From: Streptomyces sp. NA02950
Lineage (GTDB): Bacteria; Actinomycetota; Actinomycetes; Streptomycetales; Streptomycetaceae
DNA length: 64,000 nt
Direction of reading: 5' to 3'
NCBI RefSeq assembly: GCF_013364155.1
Contig: NZ_CP054917.1
Span: forward strand, 1 to 64,000
In this document: positions 46,915 through 55,377 of the stretch, piece after piece
How the letters are laid out: the number at the start of each line of letters is the position of its first letter
Numbering within the stretch: the first letter of the stretch is position 1
Position numbers and translations under genes: made by a program
The notes under the pieces: generated by a model
The model's input: the letters and a program-made list of their open reading frames with translations, nothing else
What the model was told of the DNA's origin: nothing
Databases searched by the model: none

Positions 46915-47669
46915 GTAAGACTCCCGTCGCCAACCGCTCCAGTCGCCTGCGTCGACTCGCCGGCACTCTGGGCGAGAAGTACCAGCTCGACTGGAGTCGA
47001 GGCGAGCACATCGAGCCCGAATACGACGACGCCCGCCGGGAGTGGACGTACCGCTGGACCGACGGCCCCACCGTCGAGCAGATACGGCGCGCCGCCCGCA
47101 AGGCTGACCGGGAGGCCACCGATGGCCTGGTCTACCGGCGCGAACTGTCCCAGCAGACCGTCGCGCTCGGGGCCATCCGGCTGGCCATGGACCCCGCCAC
47201 CGGGGTCGACTTCCGCGACCGCCCGTCCATCACACCCAGCGCCGTCGCGGAACTGTGGCGCACCGTCTCCAAACCGCACCCGCGCGACGCTCGCGAGACG
47301 GCGATGGTCACTGCGATCCTTGCGGAGGCCAACGGCGACCGCGGCCGTAACTGGGCGCAGGACTACGACATCTGCAAGCTCGTCCAGGAACAGGGCCTGG
47401 CCACTTTCCTGCGACGTGCTGGCGTCGAGCTGAGCCCGATCGAGCGGCTGACCGAGCGCTATGCCCCGCCCCGTGCATCCCTGGCCTGGTCGCACCGCCT
47501 CGTTCCGATGACGGCCCTGGAGGCGTTCAGTGCTGTCCAGGCCAATCCGACGGCGAGAGCCGACGCCGTGGCGGACGCGTTGACCCTGCTGCCGACACTG
47601 CACGCCGAACTCGACCAGGCCGCCGCCGAGCTGCAGAGCAGGGTCACTGGCGAAGGGGCGGCCTCGTAG
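46911..47669 (+). CDS. Hypothetical protein
   Basis: 252 residues; GTG in a GTGA overlap. Starts SKTPVANRSSRLRRLAGTLG, then WTYRWTDGPTVEQIRRAARK. A helical body follows, with ELWRTVSKPHPRDARETAMV and an Ala/Leu-rich end. It is coupled to the 197-residue gene. Its 3' end overlaps a convergent minus-strand gene by 26 bases, so antisense effects are possible. Confidence 0.75.
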   Translation: MSKTPVANRSSRLRRLAGTLGEKYQLDWSRGEHIEPEYDDARREWTYRWTDGPTVEQIRRAARKADREATDGLVYRRELSQQTVALGAIRLAMDPATGVDFRDRPSITPSAVAELWRTVSKPHPRDARETAMVTAILAEANGDRGRNWAQDYDICKLVQEQGLATFLRRAGVELSPIERLTERYAPPRASLAWSHRLVPMTALEAFSAVQANPTARADAVADALTLLPTLHAELDQAAAELQSRVTGEGAAS

Positions 47670-47898
47670 TCTCGCCCCCGTTGGCGCCCGGACCGAGCCG
47701 GTGCCTGCCCCGCTCGTCAATGACGACGGGCGGGCAGTCGGGACAGGAGAAGAGATTCAGCGTGCCGATCCAGCGCCATCCCGCCTCCCACAAGGGGCGG
47801 TACTGCGCCGGCGCAGGCTTCGCGGTGCTCGCGCCGCAGGCGCCGCACTTCAGCATGTCGGCAGCCGCGGCCGTGACCTCCTGGGTGGTGACACTCAT
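47644..47898 (-). CDS. Small zinc-ribbon protein, leaderless
   Basis: 84 residues. The -10-like TAGTCT is six bases upstream of the ATG, so translation is probably leaderless. DMLKCGACGASTAKPAPAQY, then LFSCPDCPPVVIDERG gives two CxxC pairs. It may bind DNA, RNA or a protein partner. It converges with the 252-residue gene. Confidence 0.75.
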   Translation of the reverse strand: MSVTTQEVTAAAADMLKCGACGASTAKPAPAQYRPLWEAGWRWIGTLNLFSCPDCPPVVIDERGRHRLGPGANGGETTRPPLRQ

Positions 47899-48009
47899 GC
47901 AGGGAGACTAGCGGTCTCCGCGGGAGGCGCTTCCGGCCGGTCATCTGCGGCGTAGCATGATCGCCGCGGTGAAACGGCCGCGCCCAGCACGAGGAGGAGG
48001 TCCCTTCCG

Positions 48010-48597
48010 GTGGACTGGCTCATCGCCGCCGCTCAGCAGCCCAGCACGAGCACCAGCCCTGTCTGGCTCGCACCTCTCCTGGGCGGCGTCGGAGCGGTAT
48101 TGGGCGGCAGCCTGACCTCAATGGTCGCCTGGCGCGTTCTGTCCGACACGAAGCAGGCCCGCAAGCGCGCCGAGGAGAAGGAGGCGGCGGCGACCATCAC
48201 TGCCGCACTGCTGGAGGTGCGCCAGATCTACCGGAACACCGATGTCGGGTCCGGGCCGGCGCCCGAGGACTTCGAATACTGGTCGGATTACCTCCTCTCG
48301 AAGCTCGGCAAGGCGGAGGTCGCCGTCATGGCGTTCCGCAGCGAGGCTCTGCGTACGCGCCTCACCGCTTCGCTGGATCTGCTGATCTGGGGATCCCACG
48401 ACGCGCGACTGCTGTACGAGACCCGCCTCGGCAGTTCACGCGCGGTGGCGTACGCGGCGCACCAGGACGCGATGGCCTGCCTCGGCGCGACGCTGCGCGG
48501 GGAGAAGCTGCCCGAGGCGACAAAGGCGTGGAAGGAGGCCGACGGCCATATGCAGTGGATGGCCGAGGAAGAACGACGGGCCACAGAAGAGGAATAG
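48010..48597 (+). CDS. Single-pass membrane protein with helical domain
   Basis: 195 residues; GTG after GAGGAGGAGG. Residues about 17-42 are a membrane helix (VWLAPLLGGVGAVLGGSLTS, then MVAWRVL). The remainder is cytoplasmic, mostly helical and charged (TKQARKRAEEKEAAATITAA), ending in an acidic tail (EEERRATEEE). Unknown family; the layout resembles small membrane-tethered effectors. Confidence 0.78.
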   Translation: MDWLIAAAQQPSTSTSPVWLAPLLGGVGAVLGGSLTSMVAWRVLSDTKQARKRAEEKEAAATITAALLEVRQIYRNTDVGSGPAPEDFEYWSDYLLSKLGKAEVAVMAFRSEALRTRLTASLDLLIWGSHDARLLYETRLGSSRAVAYAAHQDAMACLGATLRGEKLPEATKAWKEADGHMQWMAEEERRATEEE

Positions 48598-48619
48598 CGC
48601 CCGGCACCAGGCAGCGGGG

Positions 48620-49174
48620 TCAGAAGGCCGCGGCCGGCTGCTGCCCGGACGGCCACGTGCAGCCCTCGCACCGCCCGTTGCGGTCGTGGCCCGCCGTCTC
48701 CCAATGCGTGTGCTTCAGCCGCCAGAACGCCTCCCGGTACGCCTCCCGGGCCCGCCGGCACCATTCCCGCTCCGCGGCGTCGAGGTGAGACCAGCACGCC
48801 CCCGGGTCGTCGACCTCGACGAAGCCCTCTGGCCACTCCGCAGCCTGCCGCGTGCAGGCCCGGCCGTCCTGCCGGGCCCGCACGCACAGTGGCTTCTCGA
48901 GGCCGAGCCGTCCTCCCCACGGCGGGGCGTGGAAGCGTACCCACTCCGCTGGCAGCGTCCGTACGACGCCCGGCGGCGGCAGCCGCACGTCCAGGTGCAG
49001 TCGGCCGCGGACGGCCCCCTGCCCTGCGGGCTCGTGGTCGACGGGCACACCGGTCGACGCCCACGTTCCGGTCAGCCGCTCGGCGATGGTCTGCAAGGTC
49101 GCTGCGTCGCTGGCCACGATGTCGACCACGGCCAACCCGGGCGCGGACACGAGCGAGGGGGTGATGTCTCCCAT
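48620..49174 (-). CDS. DUF6207 family protein
   Basis: 184 residues; ATG 49174. The N terminus matches DUF6207. PGLAVVDIVASDAATLQTIA is followed by RLTGTWASTGV and GRLHLDVRLPPPG, a short strand-helix unit found in many Streptomyces proteins. The C-terminal 110 residues are unlike that family, with Cys residues (GRCEGCTWPSGQ) and Trp-rich helices. Function unknown. Confidence 0.75.
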   Translation of the reverse strand: MGDITPSLVSAPGLAVVDIVASDAATLQTIAERLTGTWASTGVPVDHEPAGQGAVRGRLHLDVRLPPPGVVRTLPAEWVRFHAPPWGGRLGLEKPLCVRARQDGRACTRQAAEWPEGFVEVDDPGACWSHLDAAEREWCRRAREAYREAFWRLKHTHWETAGHDRNGRCEGCTWPSGQQPAAAF

Positions 49175-49486
49175 GCCGTACGAGACCCCAACCGACGGTC
49201 TGCGGTTGCTGTCACCCGGCAGGGTTCACCCGGCCGAGTGCACGCGAACGGGCCGAGGGCCGAAGTGCCCGCCACGGCGCGGGGCTTGTCCACTACCCTG
49301 GTGTCTGGTCGCCCGGCTGCGGACGGCCCTGGCCCGAGTAGTCCGGCCCGTGACCGGATGGCGACGACAGCCCGAACCCGCTCAGCGGGAATCTGCGGCA
49401 GTGAATCGACAGTGTCCGCTTCCAGGCTCGCCCTGTACGCCAGGCGTGCCCGGGTCACGGGGCCGTGCGCGCAGCGAGGGGACCAA
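49175..49486. other. Intergenic region
   Basis: 311 bp between divergent genes without a credible coding frame. CTACCCTGG near 49293 may be a -10 for the plus-strand gene starting at 49487. Nothing else recognised. Confidence 0.35.
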
Positions 49487-50512
49487 GTGGGAGCCAAGAA
49501 CCAGGCGTTGAAGAACGCCGCCCGCCGACGCGCGGAGGAGACCGGCCAGTCGTACGAGGCCGCGCTGAAGGACGTGCGTCGCGAGTACGAGCGCGGCGGC
49601 CTCGGCGAGGACGACCACCAGGAGCCGATGGGCTTCGACGAGGCGGCCGACGCCGACGAGCACCGACCGCGGACCGGAACCACCGGCTACTTCGTGGCCT
49701 GGGGGGTGCAGGAACTCCTCGGTACGGAGCAAGTCCGTGAGGTCGTCGAGCACGGCGAGAAGTGCGGCCAGCCCGGCGCCGCCGACCCGATCCTGTGCCA
49801 CCTGTGCGACCGGCGGATTGACGTCACCCGGGAGCCGGAAGTCCACCTGGGCCTGGCGCTGATCGAGGTCCCGGTCCCCGGCCGGCCGCGCCCCAAGGAG
49901 ACAATGGTGCCGGTGTGGACGCACGAGCAGTGTGGCCGGACCCGCGTCTGGGCCTGGTCCCAGCTCTCCCTGGAGCGGCGTCGGCGCGGCCTTCCTGTGG
50001 ACACGGCGTCCCTGCCGCCCAAGCAGCGCCGGCGGGGCGCCCGCACGGTGGAGGACTACTACGTGTTCACCCAGCCGGAGAACAGCCCGCCCCTCTTCTA
50101 CCTCCAGCCCGGCAGCCCGCACCGCCACGGCCCGGCCGGGTTCCGCGCGGACCGGCTCAGCGACGGCCTGCCCGCGCTGGACCTCTCCCGGGAGGAGGCC
50201 CGCGCGCTGCCGGAGTGGTCGATCGCCGCCGACGACACCGGCCTGCTGCACATCGCCCGGCAGGGCACCGGCCGCTGGTACCAGCCGCCCGCCCCGTGGA
50301 CGCCCTCCGCCGACTGGCTTGCCGCCGCGCACTACCACCGCAGCGCCATCGTCCTGACCGCCCCGGCCGACACGGTGCCCACCGAGCAGCTGGAGGCCAG
50401 CACGGGCGACCTGAGCATCCTGCTCGACGCCGGCCGCCTCGAGGTGCTGTTCGGTGCCCGCATGACCGTCGACTTCGTCCCGGCCGCGGCGACCGGCGAG
50501 GGCGCCCGGTGA
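49487..50512 (+). CDS. Hypothetical protein with Cys motifs
   Basis: 341 residues; GTG after GAGGGGACC. A helical basic start (AKNQALKNAARRRAEETGQS) is followed by an acidic stretch, then EKCGQPGAADPILCHLCDRR and HEQCGRTRVW, which can provide four zinc ligands. The last half has VEDYYVFTQPENSPPLFYLQ and a strand-rich domain. It overlaps the next gene by four bases. Function unknown. Confidence 0.75.
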   Translation: MGAKNQALKNAARRRAEETGQSYEAALKDVRREYERGGLGEDDHQEPMGFDEAADADEHRPRTGTTGYFVAWGVQELLGTEQVREVVEHGEKCGQPGAADPILCHLCDRRIDVTREPEVHLGLALIEVPVPGRPRPKETMVPVWTHEQCGRTRVWAWSQLSLERRRRGLPVDTASLPPKQRRRGARTVEDYYVFTQPENSPPLFYLQPGSPHRHGPAGFRADRLSDGLPALDLSREEARALPEWSIAADDTGLLHIARQGTGRWYQPPAPWTPSADWLAAAHYHRSAIVLTAPADTVPTEQLEASTGDLSILLDAGRLEVLFGARMTVDFVPAAATGEGAR

Positions 50513-50967
50513 CCGCGCGGGAGCTGTACGGGTCCGTGTACGAGGGCGTGCCCGACTCCACGGCCGTGCCCACCGGACTGCCGACAATGGACGGCACCCT
50601 GCCCGCGCTGATCCTCATCCCGAACGCCGACGTCACCGACGCTGAGGTCCGCGACTTCACCGCCCGGCACCGGTTCGCCTCCCGGGAGGAGACCGCCCGC
50701 GCTGCCGACTCCCAGGCCCGCTGGTCGCTGGAACCCGACGGCCGCGTGAGCATCACGTTCCTGTCCGACGAGGGGGCCGCCCGGATCGTGCTGCCGGCCG
50801 ATCCCCGGATCACGAACTGGACGTCCTTCGCCCGGCTGAGCGGCGGCAGCATCTCCGTGATGCTGCTCCCCGGCCTGGAGTCGGCGGACCTGCAGACGAT
50901 CGGCCGGCACCTCGCCCGGCCCGACGGCGAGTACTGGCACCTCAGCGTCGGCTGCATCCCCGCCTGA
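50509..50967 (+). CDS. Hypothetical protein
   Basis: 152 residues; GTG in a GTGA overlap. A strand-rich protein (GTLPALILIPNADVTDAEVR, then RVSITFLSDEGAARIVLPAD), with PGLESADLQTIGRHLARPDG near the end. No recognised family. Probably works with the 341-residue protein, judging only by coupling. Confidence 0.72.
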   Translation: MTARELYGSVYEGVPDSTAVPTGLPTMDGTLPALILIPNADVTDAEVRDFTARHRFASREETARAADSQARWSLEPDGRVSITFLSDEGAARIVLPADPRITNWTSFARLSGGSISVMLLPGLESADLQTIGRHLARPDGEYWHLSVGCIPA

Positions 50968-51055
50968 CGCCCACTGTCGATCACCACGCCACTGTCAGTG
51001 GCGCCCGGCATGCTGAACGTGCCCAGCTTCGGCCACGAGTAGGGGAAGGAACGCG

Positions 51056-52564
51056 ATGACGGACACCGTGCTGGAGACGGCTACGGATGAGACGCTGCCG
51101 GAAGCCCTCGGCGCATGGCGGCTCGCCGAACTCCTGGCCGAGCGCCTCGACGCGAAGGTGACATCCGCCGACATCGAGGAGCTCGTCGCGCGCGGCCACC
51201 TGAAGGTCGCCGACTACTTCAAGCGGCGCCCGATCTACGCCGTGGCCGATGCACTCGCCCTCGACGCCGACCTCGTCCGCCGGGTCGTCACCGACCGCAC
51301 CGAGTGGCAGGCGGCCTCCCTCACACGGGACGAGGCCAGCGCCCGGATCGGCTGGCACTGGCGCGACATCCAGCGCATGGGCAGCGAAGGCCGCGTCACC
51401 GTCGGCAAGGACGGCCGCTATCTGACCGCCGACATCGACCGGTTGCCCGTCGAGGCCGACGGCGAGCAGTTCATCACCGCCCAGGCCGCCGCCGACGTCC
51501 TGGAGATCCGGCACCCGGCCGACTGGCGGTACGTAGAGGCCGCCGGGTGGGTACGGCCCGCGGACACGTACGAGCGCGAGGTCGGCCGGCACCGCACGGT
51601 CACGGTCGCGTTGTTCAGGCTGGCCGATGTACGAGCCGTACGGGAGATGCCCGGTGTGGACTGGGAATCGGCCCGGGGACTGCCCAAGGGGACGCCCTCC
51701 CCCTTGCGGGAGTACGCCCGGCTCGCCCCCACCCGCGCTGCCGTCGTGAAGGGGTTCGCGCAGGCCCTGGCCGACCGGCACGGCGTCGAGGTCTGGGCGT
51801 GGAACTCGCCCTATTCCGGGGCCTGGGAGCTGGACTGGGCACGTATCGACGGCGCCCCGACCAAGGACCAGGTCCGCCAGGAGCTGGCCGACGACCCCCA
51901 AGCCGCCTCCTACGCCGGCGAGATCACCCTCTGCCCGACATGGGGGCGCATCACCCGCAAGGCCCGCGAACTGCTGCAGCCCGACGTCGCTGTAATCCTT
52001 GATACAGAGACCACGAAGCTCTACGGGCAGACCGTCGAGATCGCGGTGATCGATGCGGCGACCGGGAAAAAGCTCATGGACACGCTCGTACGCCCGACCG
52101 AGAAGATCAGCCTCGGTGCGTACTGGGTGCATGGCATCTCCGATGACGATGTGGCCGACGCCAGGCCGTGGGAGAAGGTACTGCCCCGGCTGCGGAAGGT
52201 CACCAAGGACCGCGTCATCTGTGCCTACAACAGCGAGTTCGACTCGTCCGTCGTGGTCGGCGACACCCGCCGCGCCGGCAAGAAACCGCTCCACCTCGCC
52301 GACGACGCGAACTGGTACTGCCTGATGGAGGCGTACGCCCAATGGCTGGGCTCCTCCCGGTGGCGGCGCCTGGGCGGAAGTCACCGGGCAGCTGGCGACT
52401 GTGCCGCCGCGCGCGACGTGCTGGTGCGCATGTCCAAGGGCCGCGGCACCGCCTTCACCCCGCAGCAGCCCGGGCCCGGCGACCCGGTGCCCGGGCCGCC
52501 CGCCCAAACCGCCCTGGCCGCCACCGTGCCCGGACAGCTGGCCAGTGAGACGGCGCCCGCGTAG
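51056..52564 (+). CDS. HTH-DnaQ-like 3'-5' exonuclease fusion
   Basis: 502 residues; ATG after GGGGAAGGAACGCG. The first 200 residues hold HTH-like units (EALGAWRLAELLAERLDAKV, then LTRDEASARIGWHWRDIQRM, then ITAQAAADVLEIRHPADWR). From about residue 310 a DEDDh exonuclease follows. AVILDTETTKLYGQ gives D316 and E318. HGISDDDVADARPWEKVLPR, YNSEFDSSVVVGDTRRA, and HRAAGDCAAARDVL (His and last Asp) complete it. It is likely a DNA or RNA 3' end-trimming enzyme guided by DNA binding. Codons around D316 (GTA ATC CTT GAT ACA) are AT-richer than neighbours, possibly a junction. Confidence 0.8.
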   Translation: MTDTVLETATDETLPEALGAWRLAELLAERLDAKVTSADIEELVARGHLKVADYFKRRPIYAVADALALDADLVRRVVTDRTEWQAASLTRDEASARIGWHWRDIQRMGSEGRVTVGKDGRYLTADIDRLPVEADGEQFITAQAAADVLEIRHPADWRYVEAAGWVRPADTYEREVGRHRTVTVALFRLADVRAVREMPGVDWESARGLPKGTPSPLREYARLAPTRAAVVKGFAQALADRHGVEVWAWNSPYSGAWELDWARIDGAPTKDQVRQELADDPQAASYAGEITLCPTWGRITRKARELLQPDVAVILDTETTKLYGQTVEIAVIDAATGKKLMDTLVRPTEKISLGAYWVHGISDDDVADARPWEKVLPRLRKVTKDRVICAYNSEFDSSVVVGDTRRAGKKPLHLADDANWYCLMEAYAQWLGSSRWRRLGGSHRAAGDCAAARDVLVRMSKGRGTAFTPQQPGPGDPVPGPPAQTALAATVPGQLASETAPA

Positions 52565-52628
52565 CCGTTCCCGAACCGACACCCCAACCCCGTTGCACCA
52601 GCGGGGCGATACACGGGAACCTGGTCGG

Positions 52629-52743
52629 GCGCGAGGCTCTGCGCACCACGGGAGCGGGACCGGGCGGGTCTGCCGAGGCAGCCGCCACTGCAGCGGTCTC
52701 CGGTGTCACCGAGGGGTTCGAATCCCCTGCTGGGGCCTCGCGC
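52629..52743 (+). ncRNA. tRNA-like structured element
   Basis: Outer stem GCGCGAGGC / GCCTCGCGC (52629-52637 with 52735-52743). Inside, T-arm AGGGG-TTCGAAT-CCCCT (52711-52727) is perfect. A variable-arm-like hairpin CGGTG/CACCG lies before it, and a possible anticodon-like stem GCCGC/GCGGT with loop CACTGCA before that. The spacing does not fit a standard cloverleaf: six extra bases separate T-arm and outer stem, and no U33 is present. It could be a decayed class II tRNA, an attachment-site remnant or a tRNA-mimicking RNA. Confidence 0.4.
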
Positions 52744-52817
52744 GTACCTCTTTCTGGCACCCGCCGGTAAATCCCTGCCCCGCCCACCCCGCGTGGCGTA
52801 GCCTGGGCACACACCGA

Positions 52818-52891
52818 CGCGCGGTGGAGCAGCTCGGTAGCTCGCTGGGCTCATAACCCAGAGGTCGCTGGTTCAAATCCGGCCCGCGCTA
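52818..52891 (+). tRNA. tRNA-fMet (CAU), initiator type
   Basis: A 74-nt cloverleaf ending at the discriminator A. Acceptor CGCGCGG pairs with CCGCGCT, leaving base 1 (C) unpaired with base 72 (U), and the anticodon stem CTGGG/CCCAG has three consecutive G:C pairs beside CTCATAA. Both are initiator features. The T-loop is TTCAAAT and D-loop GCTCGGTAG. CCA is not encoded; the next bases are CGAG. A terminator hairpin follows at 52898. Confidence 0.93.
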
Positions 52892-52897
52892 CGAGAT

Positions 52898-52928
52898 CCG
52901 GCCCCCCAACATCATGTTGGGGGGTCGG
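52898..52928 (+). terminator. Terminator after the tRNA
   Basis: Perfect stem GGCCCCCC-AAC / GTT-GGGGGG around ATCAT with CCG/CGG extension, starting six bases after the tRNA end. Confidence 0.85.
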
Positions 52929-52947
52929 AGTTGTCAGGTGGCGATTC

Positions 52948-53217
52948 CTACGCGCTGACCGTGGCCGTCGCGGATGCAGAGGTCGCGATGCGCATCCCAC
53001 TGCCGTCGTACTCCACGACTTCGCCCGGCAGGATCAACAGCCCCGGCTCGCCGTCCTCCCACGCCGAACCAACCCGGCGCACCTGTACCGCCGGGCCCCG
53101 CGCGCCGGCCATGAACACCGTCGGGTCGACCTCCCAGCCGTGCTGAGCAAGCCACGCCTCCAGAGCCGCGGAGTCCTCGCTGCTCGCCCCCCGCGGCCAC
53201 TCGTACGTACACGTCAC
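52948..53217 (-). CDS. Small hypothetical protein
   Basis: 89 residues; GTG at VTCTYEWPRG after GGGGGAACGG. Compact helix-strand body (SSEDSAALEAWLAQHGWEVD, then PGLLILPGEVVEYDGSGMRI). Pairs in style with the 85-residue protein at 53421. Unknown; it lies between the tRNA and recombinase genes and points at the tRNA terminator. Confidence 0.68.
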   Translation of the reverse strand: MTCTYEWPRGASSEDSAALEAWLAQHGWEVDPTVFMAGARGPAVQVRRVGSAWEDGEPGLLILPGEVVEYDGSGMRIATSASATATVSA

Positions 53218-53420
53218 TGCCGTTCCCCCAGTCCGTAAGCGGATCCGCGGCCGATCCTGCCATCGCGCACCGACAGGCCAGCCGACACCGCCTGCCGCCC
53301 TACACCCCGCAATGCCTGCGAACAGGAGGAGAATCCGGGGCCTCTGTGCCGCATTCGCAGGCGTGTCCGCGCGGCGGTGCCTTCGAAACATCGGCCCGAC
53401 AGCTGTGGCGGGCGATCGGT

Positions 53421-53678
53421 TCACGCTTCCCGGTGGATCACCAGGCCGCCGTCCTTCGTCCAGGTCCGCAGCGGTTCCCGCACCCCGCCGGCCTCCGCCC
53501 ACAAGGTGATCGTCACCCCGGCCATGCTGCCGTGCGAGCCCACGAAGCCGAGGAACTTCTCCAACGCCACGGCGCCGTCCGTCCACGTGCCCGTCACGGC
53601 CGGGCCGTCCTTCCGGAAGGTCACCGCGACATGGAACTCCTCGGCCTCGACCGGCTGTCCGGGGGCGGGACCGATCAC
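53421..53678 (-). CDS. Small hypothetical protein coupled to the recombinase
   Basis: 85 residues; GTG in a GTGA overlap with the recombinase stop. Strand-rich (EEFHVAVTFRKDGPAVTGTW, then GVTITLWAEAGG). Tyrosine recombinases are often followed by a small accessory protein; this could be one, but no motif proves it. Confidence 0.68.
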   Translation of the reverse strand: MIGPAPGQPVEAEEFHVAVTFRKDGPAVTGTWTDGAVALEKFLGFVGSHGSMAGVTITLWAEAGGVREPLRTWTKDGGLVIHREA

Positions 53679-54862
53679 TGCTGGGCCGCCTCGGCGCGCC
53701 GCTTCTCCGCCACCTTGTGCCAGGGGTTCTCCGCCCTCGTCTGGGCGCGGTCCAGGTACTCCTTCTTGACCGTGGCGGAGCCCTCTTTCCACCGGCCCTG
53801 CTTGGTCGGGTCCCCGCCCGCGTCCGCGATCTCCTGAGCGCCGCCGCGCCGCAGCCCGTGCGCGGTGATCTTGTGCCAGTCCTTCAGGCCCGCCTTGTAC
53901 GCCCGGCCGCGTACCCAGTCGTTGACGGCGTCGCCGGTGACGTAGTCGCCCCGCAGGGTCGCCGTGGACCGGTTCTGTAGCGTGCCGGCCGACGTCAGGG
54001 CGCGCAGCAGCGGTCCGTTGCGGACGCCGAGGCGGTGCAGGCAGTTCAGCCAGTCCCGTACGGCCTCCACCGGGTCGTAGAGCGGGTTGTCCGGGTCCGC
54101 GGGGATCCACGTCTCCTGGCCCTCGGCCGCCTGGTCTGTTTTGGAGAAGGCGACCCACTCGGCGATGCCGTCCTCCTCGACCTCCACGTCCTCGATGTCC
54201 AGGTCGGCCAGCTCGATACGCCGGTTGAGCGCGGCCCGGCCGATCAGCAGCGCGCACCGGTCCCGCAGGCCGATCGGGTGGCGCAGGTCGCAGGTGCCGA
54301 CCATGGCCTCCAGCATCGGCCGGGTGATGGGCGGCGCCTTGCGGACCCGGTTGCGCTTGCCCCAGTCCTTGCGGTGCTCGTTGAGCATGCCGCGGGCCTC
54401 GGTGTTGTCCGGCTTCAGGTCCGGCGGCATCCAGGTCCGGACGCCGCTCATGTAGGTGCTGATGGTGTTCGGGGACATGTCCCGGGCGATCATCCCGGCG
54501 ACCCACTCGACGTACGTCGCCGTCGTGCACGGCCGGGCGACTCGCCCCATGGCCTCGCACCACTCGGCGAACAGGCGCCGCTGGTTGGTGTAGTTGCGGT
54601 TGGTGTTCTTCGGCTTGGACTTGTTCTGCAGCCGCTCGGCGGTCGCCGGGGACACCTCGAAGTCGCGCCGCGTGTACGAGGGGGCGTCTGCCCGGGTCGC
54701 CAGGTCCTGGCCGGGGTAGAGGATCGTGTGTCGGTCCACCGGGGGCTTGGCGGGTGCCGCCGGGGTGAGGGTGGTGGGCAGCAGTTCGTCGTCGACGATC
54801 TCGGCGTCGACCACCTCGACGACTTCGAGGTCTGCGCCTTCGGTGTCGTGGGCCGTGGTCAT
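53675..54862 (-). CDS. Tyrosine recombinase / integrase
   Basis: 395 residues. A core-binding domain (residues about 85-180) has NRNYTNQRRLFAEWCEAMGR. The catalytic domain has R214/R215 (ALNRRIELADLDI), K241 (FSKTDQ), H335-x2-R338 (TAHGLRRGGAQEIADAGG), W358 (QGRWKEG) in place of the usual H/W, and Tyr369 (VKKEYLDR). It performs site-specific recombination, for integration, dimer resolution or excision. The Arg/Lys/His/Arg/Trp/Tyr set is complete. An acidic 60-residue N-terminal leader precedes it. The initiator tRNA about 1 kb downstream may mark an attachment site. Confidence 0.92.
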   Translation of the reverse strand: MTTAHDTEGADLEVVEVVDAEIVDDELLPTTLTPAAPAKPPVDRHTILYPGQDLATRADAPSYTRRDFEVSPATAERLQNKSKPKNTNRNYTNQRRLFAEWCEAMGRVARPCTTATYVEWVAGMIARDMSPNTISTYMSGVRTWMPPDLKPDNTEARGMLNEHRKDWGKRNRVRKAPPITRPMLEAMVGTCDLRHPIGLRDRCALLIGRAALNRRIELADLDIEDVEVEEDGIAEWVAFSKTDQAAEGQETWIPADPDNPLYDPVEAVRDWLNCLHRLGVRNGPLLRALTSAGTLQNRSTATLRGDYVTGDAVNDWVRGRAYKAGLKDWHKITAHGLRRGGAQEIADAGGDPTKQGRWKEGSATVKKEYLDRAQTRAENPWHKVAEKRRAEAAQQ

Positions 54863-55009
54863 GGCGTCACCGAGCCGCGGCCGGGGCGGGAGCGACGGGC
54901 ATGGGTGGGCAGCCTTTCGGGAGCGGGCGGCGCCGGGAGCAGGCGCTTCCTTACTAGTTGATCACTGTTTGTGCTGGTAAGCGGTGTGTTGGGCGGCACA
55001 CCGCGCCGG

Positions 55010-55375
55010 TCAGTGTGTTGCGCTGGGGTCCCGGTTCTCCTCCACGACCAGGTCCCGCCAGGTCGGGGCGAACTCGGCGGTGTAGTCCGGGTGTTCGTGC
55101 CAGCGCCGGGCGATGTGGCGCAGCATCTCCCACGCCTCCTCCGCGCGGGTCTGCCGCACCGCCTGGTCGGTGTGTGTCCGGATGCCGGTGCGCATCAGGT
55201 CGCCGGCGGCTGCTGCCCGGCTGGCCAGGTACTGCAGGGCGTCCAGCGCGAGTGCGGTATCGCTCCCGGCAGGCACGCCGCGGCGGGCTTCCTCCAAGCG
55301 GGCCTGAACGAAGGAGTCGATGCGGTCGTACAGCTCCGGGAGCATCGGGTGCCGTACGTCGGCGGAGGCGGCCAT
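55010..55375 (-). CDS. Small hypothetical helical protein
   Basis: 121 residues; ATG at MAASADVRHP after GGGGAGTTGAGC. Helical throughout (LYDRIDSFVQARLEEARRG, then YLASRAAAAGDLMRTGIRTH). The C-terminal part is acidic, with Trp and His. It is two bases downstream of the previous gene in a four-gene operon (56806 to 55010). Unknown function. Confidence 0.75.
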   Translation of the reverse strand: MAASADVRHPMLPELYDRIDSFVQARLEEARRGVPAGSDTALALDALQYLASRAAAAGDLMRTGIRTHTDQAVRQTRAEEAWEMLRHIARRWHEHPDYTAEFAPTWRDLVVEENRDPSATH

Positions 55376-55377
55376 GC

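Noticed and set aside
52629..52743. Second normal tRNA gene before tRNA-fMet
   Set aside because: The T-arm is perfect, but the acceptor spacing, lack of U33 and no standard D-arm rule out a normal cloverleaf; reported only as a tRNA-like element.
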